A stretch of DNA of 64,000 nucleotides from Nageia nagi (taxonomy: Eukaryota; Pinophyta): the NCBI GenBank assembly GCA_050084985.1, contig JBITNC010000001.1, positions 210,676,001 to 210,740,000 of the forward strand, in the 5' to 3' direction. The first letter of the stretch is position 1. The number at the start of each line of letters is the position of its first letter. The position numbers were made by a program, and so were the translations under genes. Positions 36,536 to 49,790 of this stretch are shown piece after piece. The notes beneath the pieces are model-generated. The model saw nothing but the letters and a program-made list of their open reading frames with translations, searched no databases and had not been told where the DNA came from.

Positions 36536-36973
36536 TAAGAAATTTGTTGCTTTTTTTCTTATGGTCTACTAATTACATAGTTGATATACTTTTCATAGTG
36601 GAGTTATGCCCTATTTTTAGGTTAAGGGACTCTCTTTATTGGTTTTTATTGAGTAGTGTTATTTCAATCACTCCTACATATTAGTAGCTCTTTGATCCTA
36701 ATTTATTTAGAATTTATTTAACTTCTATCTTGGAGTTATTCATTAGTATCAATCTCTTCATATCATTATCCTAGATTCAATGAGCATGATTTTTTGAGTG
36801 GTGATGGAAGTTATCCACCTTCCTGCTTTTCTTTCTCAATTTTAGGAGGGAATTTTTCCTACTCTTTTTCTCCTTTTCTATACTTGTGAGAGATTTTTTT
36901 ACACAAGTACTTAATCAGGCCTTATTTATAAGACTCATTTTTGTGTGGATATGCCCCTTTACCTCCTTGTTCA

Positions 36974-37226
36974 CTTAAGGGGGGATGTTAGAGTATATTA
37001 TACTTAGGTATAATGTTTGGTTAAGTTCTCTAGGAGTATTTTATTCTTTATTCCTAGGTTTAACTATTTGTTAGTTTTTTATGATTAGATCATAAAAAAA
37101 TATTTATAATCTTATGGACTTTATCCTCGCACATGGTTATCATGCATTTTTCCACTAGTTTGTACTTTTCCCTATTTATTTGGGCTTTCCTTGATTGTAT
37201 AAATAAATTCATCCTATTTCTTTTCA
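36974..37226 (+). repeat. Polypurine tract and 3' LTR of the non-autonomous element
   Basis: CTTAAGGGGGGA at 36974-36985 is the polypurine tract. The LTR follows from TGTTAGAGTATATTATAC at 36986 to TTTTCA at 37226, collinear with 34414-34653. Confidence 0.88.
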
Positions 37227-37859
37227 TTTTGACACACTCTTGGATTTAAGGCCCTTTTGATAACCAAATGATAGAATGTTAGTGCAATATTTTTTATTTC
37301 CCAACATTAATAAATGTTTGTATTTAAGAATGAAAACATGGTGATCTTGTTGGTTTGCAAGTGTAAAATATAGAAGCTAAAAATCATGAAACATTATCCT
37401 TAATTTAGTAAAATAATATTTATTATTAGTATTGAGTATGTTTTAATTCAACCAAAATACTTATTTATTTATTTATCATACTCATCCTCAAAAAAAAGCA
37501 AAAAATATATGGATAATAAGAAATATGAAGTGGAAGCATATAAACATCAAGGTGACAAACAACCATCAAGGTTCCCAACTCTTGATGTTGTAAATGCAAA
37601 TACTTAGACATAACAAGGGGTATAAATCACATAGGAGGAAGGAAATGGAGATGAAAAAGAAGATTAAGAAATACCTACAACCATTCAAGTGATAATTTGG
37701 GCAACCTATATGTGCATGCTTCTTTGTATCTTTTATTTATTTAAGTCCATGTATTGTAATTGTATTTATTATTTTGCCTTATTTTAGGTCATGAGTGGAT
37801 TTTTTAATGCCAAATGGAAATAATTTCAATTAATTTATATGGATAAGAAATGTTATATG

Positions 37860-38760
37860 CATATGAATTTATATTTTTATCAATAGATAGGTTAGTTGTA
37901 GGATGGGAAAGTGCTTATTCAATTTATTTTGTACTCATTGCAAATTAGCTATGTACAAACTATGTAAAGTTACCCAATAAAAAAATACTTGATGGAATAT
38001 TTCAATGAGGATGCCAAGAATGGAATATAATGAAAGAGATTCCATCTTTTAAATAAAAATTATAGATGGTTTGTTTAATTTGGATTCCCTTTTATATCAA
38101 AAGTTAAAACTTTTGATCATGGACTTCATAAAATCCAAATAGCATTTATTTAAGCCAAAGGGCATCATAAATAAACTTAGAATTTTAGAAGATATAATAT
38201 TTGAAAAGGTCTAGGAATGAATATCAAATGCACCAAGAATCTACATTATTAGTTAGGTTGAACATTTCTTCATTCTAATAGTTTATGAAGATAGCTATTA
38301 TATTCTTGATACCCATAATTGTAGACTTGAAGATGAATGTAAATAAGCATTTGTAATTAAATTCAATGAAGAATCAAAACTAGGGGAAATTTGGAAAAAA
38401 AAAATAGCAAAAATACCTATATTGTAAAATGTTAGGGAAAAGACTATTGCAAATATTTCTTCACTAAGTTTCTATCAAAATCATCTGTGCATTCTTGGGT
38501 GATTTATTTCAAAGTTGTGATACTAAATTATAACCAAATTCTTTAGAATTCAACTATGGAATTTTCTTTTGTAGCATGGGAGGAAGTATAAAATAGGTAA
38601 TCATTTTTATTTTATGAATTTTTTTATCATAATATATATTTTAATGACTAATATTCTTCTTAATAAAAATTATTTTTTTCTTGTCCCATGTAGGTAGATG
38701 ATGAAATGAATAAGCTAAAAAATGTTAAGGAGCATTGAAGAAGATACCGGGTTTTAAATT
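37860..38760 (+). pseudogene. Ulp1-like protease region of a CACTA-type element
   Basis: At 38257-38345 the plus strand gives VEHFFILIVYEDSYYILDTH, matching the hWxLxVIdxxxxxxYxLDS block of the Ulp1-like C48 peptidase domain in plant CACTA ORF2 proteins. Near 38553 NYGIFFCSMGGS resembles the catalytic-Cys block (family DCGxFV), with Cys apparently Tyr. Near 38699 DDEMNKLKNVKEH resembles the C-terminal helix (eevReeWa). Stops and a probable intron intervene. This piece would continue the fragment at 33040-33310, from which the inserted LTR element separates it. Confidence 0.45.
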
Positions 38761-38769
38761 TATACCTAG

Positions 38770-39380
38770 ACTAATACTAGGGATAACTCTTGATTTCAAA
38801 AAATATGAAAATTTGATATCATTTTTGTGCGAGTTTAAAACTTTAGTTAGAATGATGAAGGGAATAAGATATTGTACAATGATGGGAACAGGGGCTATGA
38901 AAAAGTGAATATGATTGCAATAATATGGATAGAAGAAATATGATTGTAATAATGGTTGTAATAAATAAATTAATATTTAATTAGAATGATTGTAATAATG
39001 TTAATATGGATACTTTGGTGTTCTTGCATGTAATCTTGTGGAATATTTATAATCTACATATAATGTACATTTTTTTAATGTTATATCTCTCCTATTTTAG
39101 TATATTATTGTAATCCAATGAATGTACATGTAATATATTTTTTGTAATCTAATAAATGAATGTACCTGTAAAGAGGAGATTTGTATGTTTTACAAGTTGG
39201 AAGATTTATAATTAAATAAATGAATGTACTTCTTTTGTTAAGAACTTCCTTTTAATAGTGTAATATAATTTTAGTAATAAACAACATTGTTCATTTGTAA
39301 AAAAAATTATAAGTAATTTAAAAAAAAAAAGAAATAAAATGAGAAATCATACATTATTTCATTATGCATAAAAGCATGCA
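38770..39380. other. Gap without recognised gene
   Basis: AT-rich, with TGAATGTAC motifs recurring near 39060-39235. I see no coding signal. Confidence 0.4.
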
Positions 39381-39773
39381 CTAAAGAGATGGAATCAAGT
39401 GTAAGATAAATATTTATAATAGTGACATGTTAAGCCAAATATATAATTATAAATAATGGATAACAAATATGCTCAAGGGTAACAAAATTCTAATCTCAAT
39501 AGGTAGCACTTAGAAATACATAAATGTTAGGTACTAACTATCAAGATTAAATCTCAATTGCTTTCCCATATGGTCATACTTACCTTTATATATGCATGAG
39601 ATATCCACCACTAGCCCTTTATGAAGGTTAGCATTGACACTAATGTACCTAGCAAAATTAATAAAAAGCACATGAGATGTGTTTGATAATAATGCAATAA
39701 CATGATAAAAGATTGTTTATAGTATAACACCTAAGAGGGGCCACCTTGGGGGGACCACATTTAGGTGTCAATA
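39380..39773 (-). repeat. Partial LTR of the GGACCAAATTTAGGT family (copy D)
   Basis: Alignable with 40310-40675 and 44750-45087 through TCTCAATAGGT, TACTTACCTTTATATAT, a GGTTAGCATTGACACTAATG stretch and the end CCACCTT..GGACC..ATTTAGGT, closing CAATA at 39773. On the minus strand it starts TATTGACACC, a decayed TGTTGACACC. Confidence 0.75.
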
Positions 39774-39870
39774 GTAGGCTCACAAGAAATATTCACATTT
39801 TAATTACTATTAACATAGAACATTTTTAGAACATAATGTATGAATAATACCTTTAATAGGTTCTACATTT

Positions 39871-40675
39871 TGAATATTAAAATATTTTTAGTGACTACTA
39901 ATATTAAACTAGGTAGAAATGATACTAAAATATTCATATTTGATCATAAGAATAATAATATAAAGTATAATAAAATAAAAATGAATTAAATAATACCTAG
40001 ATTATTGGATTGAGATAACACTAATGCACTAATGATAAATGGATCAAGAGATAGCTACATAACTATTAATCTTACCTAGGACGATGAAGATTATATGCAA
40101 ATAGGATATTAATGAATATAATGATCTTGATATGCAAATCCTCATATAGTAATGCAAATTGGAACCCTAGCATGGATTCCCAAGGGATTATAGATGTGAA
40201 GCCCCAAATAGTAGCATTGATATATACAATAGTGCAAATTTTATACATCCAATGGAATGGATTTCACAACCAAGACCCAATGCATACTAGATAATCAATA
40301 AATCAAGACAAATATATAATTATAGAAGATGGAATAAAAGATATGCTCATATCATAACAAGATCCCAATCTCAATAGGTGAAATTAAGAAACACTTAAAT
40401 GTACATACTAGCTATTGATATGAAATACTTATGCTTTCCCATGTAATCATACTTACCTTTAAATATGAAAGAGTACCTCCATATAGAGGCTAGCATAGAC
40501 CATTGGACATTAGGGTACCTTGTATAGATAAAGAAAAAATTACATTAGAAGTATCTTAAGTGGGATAACATAACATATATGATATAATATGATATTAATA
40601 TAATTAAATACTTAATTAACATAATAAAAGATCTAAGAGGTACCACCTTAGGTGGACCAAATTTAGGTATCAATA
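39871..40675 (-). repeat. LTR A (3' LTR of element 3)
   Basis: Matches LTR B from AATATTTTTAGTGACT through GACCCAATGCATA, AGATCCCAATCTCAATAGGT, AGAGTACCTCCA.ATAGAGG and the GGTACCACCTTAGGTGGACC end. Confidence 0.8.
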
Positions 40676-40679
40676 GATG

Positions 40680-42220
40680 CCCCTATTTGCAAATATAGTG
40701 AAATGAAATAATCTTGAAATATAATTATGTTTGCAAAGGAAGTATAGAAGAAAGAGAATAAAAATTTTATACTTCCCTAGTTTGGCTAAAGAAATATTCA
40801 ATAATCAATGATTAATGATATATGCTTCCCCCTCTTTGACTTAGTTTTGAAATAGAATGGTTATCCATGGAATAAGAACAACCAAGAGTAAAGAATAGAC
40901 TAAAAAATAAAGACAAAAAAAAAACATCTTCCAAAAAGTACATAGATCTTAAAGAACATATGTTAGATCATAATATCATGTAAAATTATATCATAATATA
41001 GATATGTAATACCTTAATAATTAAAAGTATATATTATAGTAAAAGTATCATAATAATTTCTATAAAGTGATGGTTAATACCCAAACCAACAAAGGAAGTG
41101 ATCATAAAGTGGTCATAATGAAGTGACCATAATAAGAACATAGCAATATTTTACCATAACAAGCATAATATGTAAACAAAGATCATAAGTCATATATATG
41201 AGGGACAAGAGTGTTAAGGGATATAACCTTTACACTCTTGAGGGCATGCCCCCAAATAGAGTAGAATTTTGATAATATGCCCTAACACTAGTGTTGGGTT
41301 ACTTATGCCTTATTTCATCTAAAATCATTGATTATAATCCTCTAAGATATTTTGATTCTTTCTAGTCTATTCTGAACTAAAAATCATTTTGTATTCCCTT
41401 ATGATATTTCATCATGCATAATTTCCTTTTAAAAACCATGACTAAACTGAAAAAAATTAACAAACCATTTTTGAAAAACTTAAAAAAAAAAATATATATA
41501 TTATATATAACTAAAATAATCTAATACATAAGAATAATAATATAAACTTAACAACATAAATTCATAAAGGAATGATGGTTATTTAAATCCCCAACTAGCA
41601 AAAGTAAAAGTGATGGTTAATTACGCCGCCAACCAAGAAATGCATAGTGTGCAATGCATAATGCAAAAACTACATGAAAATGCATAACTAACCTATATGA
41701 AAATGCAGGTATAATATATATGAAAAATATAAGAAACATTACTTGGTGAGTGTCCTTGTAAAATATAACTTTGATCTTTATTCCACTTAAATACAACATC
41801 CTTTCTTGAATCTTAAAACTTAGTAGAATGTTGTAGACCAGCAAGATATTTTAGCTTAATCTTCTTTATACATGTACAAGTGGTCCTTCTAGGTGGACTT
41901 GATCTTTCCTTGATCTATGTTCGTATCATTAATGTTTCTCTAGTATGAGTGTTTCCCCAATGTTGGTGTTTCCCCCAATGTTCATGATTGACATCTAAAG
42001 TTGCTTCAAAATTCTAATATACTTGAGGAGTATCTTCATATGAAATATGGTATTTATTCATGATTACTTATTTAACTTTATCTTCATGTATTTATTCTTT
42101 TTTCTCATCACCTCCATCTTCATAAATAACCATATTAACTTTTTGGTGGATGTCTTCATTTGTAATTTGTTCATCTTTTATTTCATCTTCATCTTCCACT
42201 TCATCTTCATCTTCACTTTC
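40680..42220. other. Interior of element 3 without recognised gene
   Basis: This lies between LTR A and the open frame ending at 42224. I see AT-rich text, short frames and a local CTTCATCTTCA repeat at about 42185-42220 that encodes acidic residues on the minus strand. No reverse transcriptase or integrase motif was seen. Confidence 0.4.
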
Positions 42221-42223
42221 AAT

Positions 42224-43510
42224 TTATTTTACAATATCTTGAGGAATGGATGCATTATATTTTGATTGTATTGAGCTAATCTCTATAAAATAATCAAATA
42301 TATCTTTAATATAACTTATAGTAATATTATCATCAATAAACCAATTCTTGAAAATATTATCGATAACTTCTCTATGATGACCAAATTTCATACATAAATT
42401 ATATAAGCTAATTTTACTAGAAAAAGAATCATAATCATGAAAGGGTGTAATCTTACCTCCCTTATTACCTTGTTGTGAATAGGCAAAATATTCTTCTAGA
42501 GTAACCATGCTGACCATATTGTTATTTCCTTCATTGTAAAATTCCTCTACAATTTTGTTATCATATTCTTCATTGGTAACATAATTAACTTTTCTCATTT
42601 CTAAAAGCTTATACAATTTCTTATTCATTTTAACACACACATTAGTGGAATGGAATTTGACTTGATGATAAAAATAATGATTATTCTTATTATACCAATA
42701 CGGATTACCTTCATATTAAATATATTCTATACCCTTTTTAGGTTTTATCAATCCTTTGCTAAAAAATATTTGAATATTTGTGTGGGAGCTATGGGAATCT
42801 TGTAAAATGGTTTTCTTTTCTTTTTCATTTGCACTTGGTTTAGTCACATTTACTTGATTATTATATTCCTTTAATATTAATTTATATGATTATCCTTGGT
42901 ATAAGATGCATACTTAAGTTGACCAAATCTTAACAAAAAATTTCTTTCTCAATAAGCTTGTAAACCATATCCATAAAGGTATCTTTAACGTAATCAATAC
43001 CATAAGCTCCAAGAATAGGATTAATATTATTAAGAAACACCTTTGCAATGGATTTCTCATCCATAGTTCATTTTATTTATCTCTAAATATTCATATATAT
43101 TTTTATAAAAAATTTTAATCTTTTAGATAGACCTTTCTTATAATGTATAAAATCTATAAAATTAAGAGGCTTCTTAATATTGCATTCGAAGTGACTTTTG
43201 AACTTATCTTTTCACTATTAAAATTTTGTAATTGAAGTAGGTACCAAATTATGAAACCATTTTCTTGTATCATTAATAAAACATATAGAAAAGTATTTAG
43301 CTTTTAACTAATTATTGATTCCATACTTCAACTCCATGATATACTCATATCCCTACAAATGACTAATTGGATCTCCATTAATTTTTTATAATTTTGATTC
43401 CTTATTCATATTAATGATAAGATCATTTCTAATCTCAATGCATAAATTATTTCCATTATATTCAATGCTAACAATACTCATTCCCAAATGACTCTCAAGA
43501 AAATGTAGCT
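42224..43510 (-). pseudogene. gag remnant and downstream open frame of element 3
   Basis: From about 43490 the minus strand reads MSIVSIEYNGNNLCIEIRND, then DPISHL, YEYIMELKYG, LKAKYFSICFINDTRKWFHN and LVPTSITKF. This follows Ty3/gypsy Gag (DPxxHlxxF, KxxxFxxTLxGxAxxWFxxLpxxSI). Further down, 42640-42224 is an uninterrupted 138-codon frame including FAYSQQGNKGGKITPFHDYD and FGHHREVIDNIFKNWFIDDN. I do not recognise its family. It is unusually clean for this window, and its position after Gag suggests the Gag-Pol linker or protease-side region. Confidence 0.5.
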
Positions 43511-44420
43511 TCATTTACAACTATTTTACTATGACATTCGAAGGTTTATCCCCAATGTTAGCACTACCCTAGCATTAGCACTATCATGATATTGCCCTAC
43601 TAATGTTTTCATGTTTTTCACACTTAAATAAATGTATACCAAAAACCTTGGAGTTTTTGGTTGATAAAAAATTATCAATAATATGCTAATTTTGAAAAAT
43701 ATGACCTTTAAAATTTACCAAATTATCCCAATATAAAATATATGTGTGAGATAAGATTTTCTAATGTAAAAACTCACCAAAATGACTAAAATAACCTTGA
43801 AGTTTTGGATTTTTCTATAAAAATATTTTATTTCTCAACTAAAAATATCAAAAACATTCATGAAATAATTCCAATTTCACCTTCTAAAAGGTTTCTATCA
43901 TGAATATCTAATGTTTAGGCAAAATTATAGGGCATAAACAGCCATCAAATATTCAAAACTTAAGCTTAAAATCTAGGGTTTTATGTAAAAATAAAATTCC
44001 ATAAAAAATTATTCAACTCAAAATCCCATGATAATATATGCAAATATACCCAATATCACCTTCTAAAAATTACCTATCATTAATATCTAGGATTTGTAAA
44101 AATTTCTAGGGCATAAACATAAAATTTTCAAAAATTAGGTTCAAAATCAAAGGTTTTGACCAAAAATGAAATTATACATAACAAAAACACACTTCAAATT
44201 TTCAACAATTTTAAAGCAATAAGGTTTTATAATTTTTATAAAATTAATATAAAAAAAAACAAATAAAACTTAGGGCTTCCAATGAAAAATTTCATAGAAA
44301 ATATGATACCCTAAAAATAAAAATTTTAAATTTTTTTAAATAAAAATTCAAAGTAGGTCTAAGCAACACTTTCCAACCCTAACTAAGAGATGGATATATT
44401 ATGAAAAGGTGGATGCCAAT
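43510..44420. other. Leader region of element 3
   Basis: Between gag and LTR B. Phrases such as CTAGGGTTTTATGTAAAAAT and AAAATATGATACC recur here and at 54890-55075, showing a second copy of this leader there. No coding signal. Confidence 0.5.
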
Positions 44421-44421
44421 A

Positions 44422-45087
44422 TGTTGAAATATTTTTAGTGACTCCTACTATTGAAATAGGTAGAAACTATGCTAAAATATTCACATTTAATTATAAGAAC
44501 AATAATCTAAAGTATGAGAGAATGAAAATAAATAAAATAATACTTTAACTATTGGATCAATATAACATCTAGAACCTTAGCATGGATGCCTAATGGAGTA
44601 CATATATGGAGTCTTAAACATTAGCAATGGTGCATATGGTAACACAAAAACTAGGAATCCAAAGGAATGGAGTTCGTAACCAAGACCCAATGCATAATAG
44701 ATGATTGATAATTTGAGTTAAATATATAATTATGGATGATGGAATAATATATATTCTTGTGTAATAACAAGATCCCAATCTCAATAGGTATCATTCAAAA
44801 ATACTTAAATATAGGTACTAACTATCAATATGAAATATTATTTCCTTCCATGTAATCATACTTACCTTCAAATATTAAAGAGTACCTCCACATAGAGGCT
44901 AGTATCGATGCTAGGGTACCTTGCATAAATAAAGAAAGCATTACATGAGAAGTATCTTAAATGGGCAAATGTAACATATATGATATAATATAATATTAAT
45001 ATAAAAAAATACTTAAATTACATAATATTAACATAATAAGACAACTAAGTGATACCACCTTAGATGGACCAAAATTAGGTCTCAACA
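44422..45087 (-). repeat. LTR B (5' LTR of element 3)
   Basis: On the plus strand it starts TGTTGAAATATTTTTAG and ends GGTCTCAACA, so the minus strand begins TGTTGAGACC with good TG...CA ends. Confidence 0.82.
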
Positions 45088-45173
45088 GTAACAAAATTTA
45101 GTAAAGGTTAAAGAGTAGTTATTTCCAACCTTGATGAAGAGAAGGATATTCTATAAAAAGGTGGATGCTAATA

Positions 45174-45988
45174 TGTTGTAGTATTTTTAGTTAACTCTAG
45201 GATAACTAAAGTGGAGACTAAGGTAAAATATTTAACATGTAATAATGTATTATCCTATTTGTTTAACTCAAATAAATATATAGATAACAAAAAATAAAAA
45301 GAAATAGATAATAACCTATTTATAAATATAATAATAGATAACAAATTATTGGATCAAGATATCAAGATAATGAAACATACATAGTAAAGAGAAAGGGATT
45401 AAGTGAAAGGTAAATACTCGTAATACCTTCCATAGAGAATTTTATTATATATATACAAGAAATTATCAAAGATAAGTGACCTTGATGCGTGAACTCCATG
45501 GACCATAGAAAAGATCATAACAACATGGATTCTTGTAGTAGCATGGAACTTAGGTTTTGAATAATAGCATGGGTATGCATGATAGCATGGACAATAGATA
45601 TCCATTTGAGTAGAGTTTTCCAACAAGGATCAAACATAGCATAAGATCAAAAAGTCAAACCAAACATATAATTATGAAATATGGAATGAAAAATAGGCTC
45701 ATGGTAACAAGATCAAAATCTTGATAGGTGGTGTTACGAAATATTTGAACTTTTAAGTAGTACTTGTTTCAAATAAAATTGATCCCTTTTAAGACAACTC
45801 AAATTTGAATATATATTAGTGAGTGTAGGCTAGAGTATACCCTATAAGCATAAACTAGAATATAAGATTGTATCAAAACCACTAAAGAGGCTTTCTCAAT
45901 CCATCCTTTCAATAAAACTAAGATCAAATAAAAATAAAATAAATAGCTCAAGGTGGTGTTAACAAACACCAAATTATACCTAATAACA
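45174..45988 (-). repeat. LTR C, a third related LTR 86 bp from LTR B
   Basis: Starts TGTTGTAGTATTTTTAG and can be followed through AAACATATAATTATG, AACAAGATCAAAATCTTGATAGGT to the end CACCAAATTATACCTAATAACA. The 86 bases between B and C match the leader just inside LTR B (AAGGTGGATGC.AATATGTTG), so C carries its own primer-site region. Confidence 0.68.
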
Positions 45989-46839
45989 TTATTTTTTGAT
46001 TGATGATATCTTGTTCAACTGACTAGATCCTTAGATGACTTCAAAATTTTCCCAAACTATGTTCATTATCAAAACATGATAACCTTGGGCATTTTTGGAA
46101 ATGTGGTAATGTTTATTTATCAAAATGTGGGGACCCTATGCATTTCTAAATATATAAATATAAAAGATAAAATATGAAAGTTAATCATGATATTATGATG
46201 AAATAAACCTATTGTATACACAAAACATGAAAAGAATGTCTAGAAGTGTGATGGGTATGTCTTTGGTATGATATGAGGAACAATTATTGGAATGAATAAT
46301 TCTTAGCTTGCCTCAAGGCCAATGAATCTCAAATCCTCTTCTTAGATGCTAGCTAAAGATTGTTGGATTTAGAATCCTTGAAATTAATCAATTCCAAGAC
46401 TCAAGAATCAACAAATTTGGATCCCAATATTTGCACAAATTACTAGACCAAAAATATAGATATAAGCTTGCTTAAATAGATTTATATGATATGAAAAATA
46501 TTTCATTCAAAATCCATATGAATTTTAATCCAAAAAGATTATTGATTGATTGATTATTGATTAGATTCAAATTAGATTTACATAGGATTTAATCTCATTT
46601 AATTTGAGATAAATTGAGAACATATTCATTTAGTTTTCTTATCTCTTATCTACTAAGAATATTTGAAACATAAGCATTGACTCATCAATCTATAAATGGA
46701 GTCTCATATCTTCTTGCTTTCCTAATGGGTGAATCATCAATGACATGGCAAGGTGAGGTGTAAATTTTATCCAGTTATTTTCTTGTAAATAAATAATAAA
46801 TAGATTAGCCATATTAATCTAACAACCATTAATAAATAT

Positions 46840-47440
46840 CAATAACATAAAGTAAATATTAAATCTATTAAATTAATTCATATTTAAGTAAGTAAATAAA
46901 ATAATTAAATATAATCAACATGACTAATGTTAATTATAATTTTCATATAAATGAATATGGTTCAAAGTATAATAAACATAACTAAGTGTAATTGCTCTTT
47001 AAACATAAATGACTATGATTGAAAATATAATTAATATGATAAATATTAATTATCCTTCCCAAATGTTATGATCAAAATACAATAAACATGACTAAGTTTA
47101 ATTGCAATTTCCAAGTAAATGATTATGATTAAAAACACAATAAATATAACTAAGTTTAATTGAATTTTCCAAGGTATTTGATTATGATCATAAATATGTT
47201 TAACATGAATAATGTTAATCACATTTTCCAAATATAAAGCTATGATTGAAATGTAATAAATATGATAAATATAAATTGCAATTTCTAAAGTAAATGACTA
47301 TGATAAACAAGCATTTAATATGATAAAAATCAATTGCAAATTAATAAGGATAAGAAAATAAATAATAATTAACAAAGCATAATTAAATGTAATCAAAATG
47401 ATAAAGTAATTTTGACTAATGTTGAATAAACTAACTATGC
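46840..47440. repeat. AT-rich tandem repeat, period about 58 bp (inverted relative to 4960)
   Basis: Units of the type AATAAACATGACTAAGTTTA, ATTGCAATTTCCAAGTAAAT and GATTATGAT recur some ten times. It is the reverse complement of the array at 4960-5560. Confidence 0.65.
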
Positions 47441-48429
47441 TAATGATAAAATAGGGTTATGTCAAATATAGCGCATGGTGCTGGATTTGGGTATCTATAT
47501 TTTGCCCCTTTTGGTTTGTGTTTTTCCTAGGTTAAATGCAATGACAAAATCTAATTTGGTGTAATGTGAAATGAATGTGATGTAATGGCTAACTACCCCA
47601 AGTGACATGTGTTATCCCTCTCAAACACATTTTTGGCAAGGCAAAGAGTATGATGATGTGTTTGACAGTGAAAGGGAAGGAAAAGAGAAGAAAAATAGAT
47701 TAAGAAAGAAAACATGATAGCATTTCCTAAAATGTCATAATGTTATATAAATGTGATTATGTTCCTAGAATACCATATTATTCTAAAAACATCATTGCAT
47801 TTAGGGATACATAGAAAATACAACAACATTTTTTACCAAATGGGATACAAAAGGGATAGGGTGGGTTGACTTAGCTCATTTTCATTCATTAATTCTTATT
47901 GATTGAGCTCTAGCCCTAGCACCTCCTCCTCCTACTCAAATGAGATTGGTGATATGGTAAAAAGACCTAACTGATAGAATAGGCCATGAGCCCTCTAGGT
48001 TGGTGTTAAATCCTAATCTTGCAAGTTAATTAAATTTTTATGTTAATTTAATTATAAAATTAGGATGGGTAGGATAACTAACACATGAAGGATAAAGTGA
48101 AATGAGAAATAGGTAAAATTAATGGAAAATAGGGTAAGACACTAGCAAAAATATAGACAAGTAGCTAGGATACAAAAATTGAGAAATTTAGGCTAGATTT
48201 AGAATTAATTAGGGTGAAAATATGGAAACATGAGGGGTCCCTACATTTCTCAAAGAAAAACACTATATATCCCCACACTTTTTATCTAAATATGTAGGGG
48301 ATCCCATGTTTCACCATAGAGAGAGAGAAAAATGCCATAACCCTAGGCATTTTTGACTTATCTTGATTTTTTATTTTTGATAGGAGGATGAGCATATCAA
48401 TATGTGACATTGCTTTCATTTCATCTAAG

Positions 48430-49790
48430 ATATGCTTTAAAAAATAAAGGGTGATAAATATTGGGAGTGGCTATTATTATTTAGGATCAAATATGCCAAG
48501 ATGATTGATCCTATGACCTATGATAACCCTCCACTAACACTTTCATTATTCCTACTAGTAAGTGTACCATCACAATGTAGTATATTTGGAGAATGTTTTT
48601 ATATTCCTATCAAGGGAGAGCCCATGATTAGGATACTAGTAGACATCAACCATTAGACGATCATAATAGGGTTGATTGATTCAAATTTTTAGAGACTTTA
48701 TTGAGGGATAAGTGGATTTAACTATGAGGTTACCTATATAGATGGTATCTATGATCCACATCTTATGTTCATGATGGTTATTATAATGATACATATATAC
48801 CTAGACTTTTTTAGGGATATATATTGAGATGCATACATGAGGAAGGGATAGTCTTCACATGGAGACATACACTACTTGCACTAGTATATAGGGAACTAGC
48901 TAAGATTCGATTGAGGTAATGATTAGGGATGGCATGCTCCCACCTTATAGAAATATGGGTATGGGAGAACATCTCTTTGGGGAGACTAAAAGGGCTTTCA
49001 TATCATATTCACTCAAAGTCCAATGTATTATGGGGGGACCTAGCATCAAAGGCTCCATATGCACTATAATGGGGTCAAGATTATGAGCTGTAGATATACC
49101 AATCCCACACTATGGATCTTACCTAATATAGAGACATGTTCTCATGGATGAGGTCATAGGATTTTGTGGGTATATTGTACATCGATGGCCTAGAATGGGT
49201 AGAGGATGGCTATAAGCTAGCTCGGATTCATAGACCTAGATGACTCAGGATTTTATAGGGAGAGATAGAGTTATTCTACTTCAATAGAGTCACTTGATAG
49301 TTTGGGTTACTACAATATGTACCTAAGGAACCTATAATTTATAGTAGGTTTAGATTGGATGGAATGCCAATGATAGTTTATGTAGAGATAGGACTAGAGT
49401 TAGATCCCTTAGCTATAATAGCTATGGCTATGGATGTACGTACTACTCTTATTTATGATTAGTTTTGGATAGTACATTTATCAATTATGTCTCCCCCTAT
49501 AGGCAAGTATAGAGGAGGGGGTGGTAAGAGTGGTGATGTTGTAGTAGGGGTTATTATGGGAGGAGATGTAGGTGCTGATGTGGGTGGTAGTGGAGGAGAT
49601 TATGGAGGCAAATTATGGGATGGAGGGTGGGATGGAGGAGATGGGGAGATAAGGAAGGTGATAATGGAGATAGTGATGGATGGGATTTTGATGAGGGTGT
49701 CAATGGCTAGGGATATAAATACATGCCTAATGCACCAATGGTTCCTCCTATTTGATAGGAGAGGAAAGATCTAATAGAATCCTAATAAAG
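48430..49790 (+). pseudogene. Plant mobile domain (PMD) protein pseudogene, copy 2
   Basis: Motifs in order on the plus strand are PSTNTFIIPTSKCTITM (family: xTxTFHxPxGExTxTLxDV) near 48530, YIPIKGEPMIRILVDINH after a frameshift near 48605, and ELFYFNRVT, two stops, FGLLQYVPKEP near 49270. The last is the family's DRVxRQFGxxQxvP block with Arg-Gln lost to stops. The distance from first to last block, about 250 codons, fits one PMD. From 49487 a 95-codon frame rich in Gly and Asp (GGGGKSGDVVV, VGGSGGDYGG) probably encoded the low-complexity tail. PMD proteins (MAIN, MAIL1) act in plant genome silencing and meristem upkeep, and PMD genes are also carried by transposons. This copy is dead. Confidence 0.78.

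Larger units (their letters stand above)
34414..37226 (+). mobile_element. Non-autonomous LTR retrotransposon (LARD-like)
   Basis: Two LTRs of about 240 bp flank a 2.3-kb internal region. The element has a perfect 12-base tRNA-iMet primer site, a G-rich polypurine tract and flanks TTTTA / TTTTG, a likely 5-bp target duplication with one change. The interior has no gag or pol motif in any frame, only short T-rich frames and small tandem repeats, so it must have been mobilised in trans. LTR identity is roughly 90% by eye. It lies between two CACTA-like fragments and splits them. Confidence 0.88.
39871..45087 (-). mobile_element. Ty3/gypsy element with paired LTRs and decayed gag (element 3)
   Basis: LTR A (39871-40675) and LTR B (44422-45087) are related copies in the same orientation. 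On the minus strand B is the 5' LTR and A the 3' LTR, and a gag remnant lies between. Plus-strand CCCCTATTT after LTR A reads as the polypurine tract AAATAGGGGC on the minus strand. Directly inside LTR B the minus strand reads TGGCATCCACC, a possible primer site (TGGC start) with decayed CG. The interior is only 3.7 kb and I saw no pol, so much is deleted. Confidence 0.65.

Noticed and set aside
49487-49774. Gly-rich frame as a stand-alone glycine-rich protein
   Set aside because: It directly follows the PMD block in the same orientation and is more simply its low-complexity tail; no separate promoter or start is evident.
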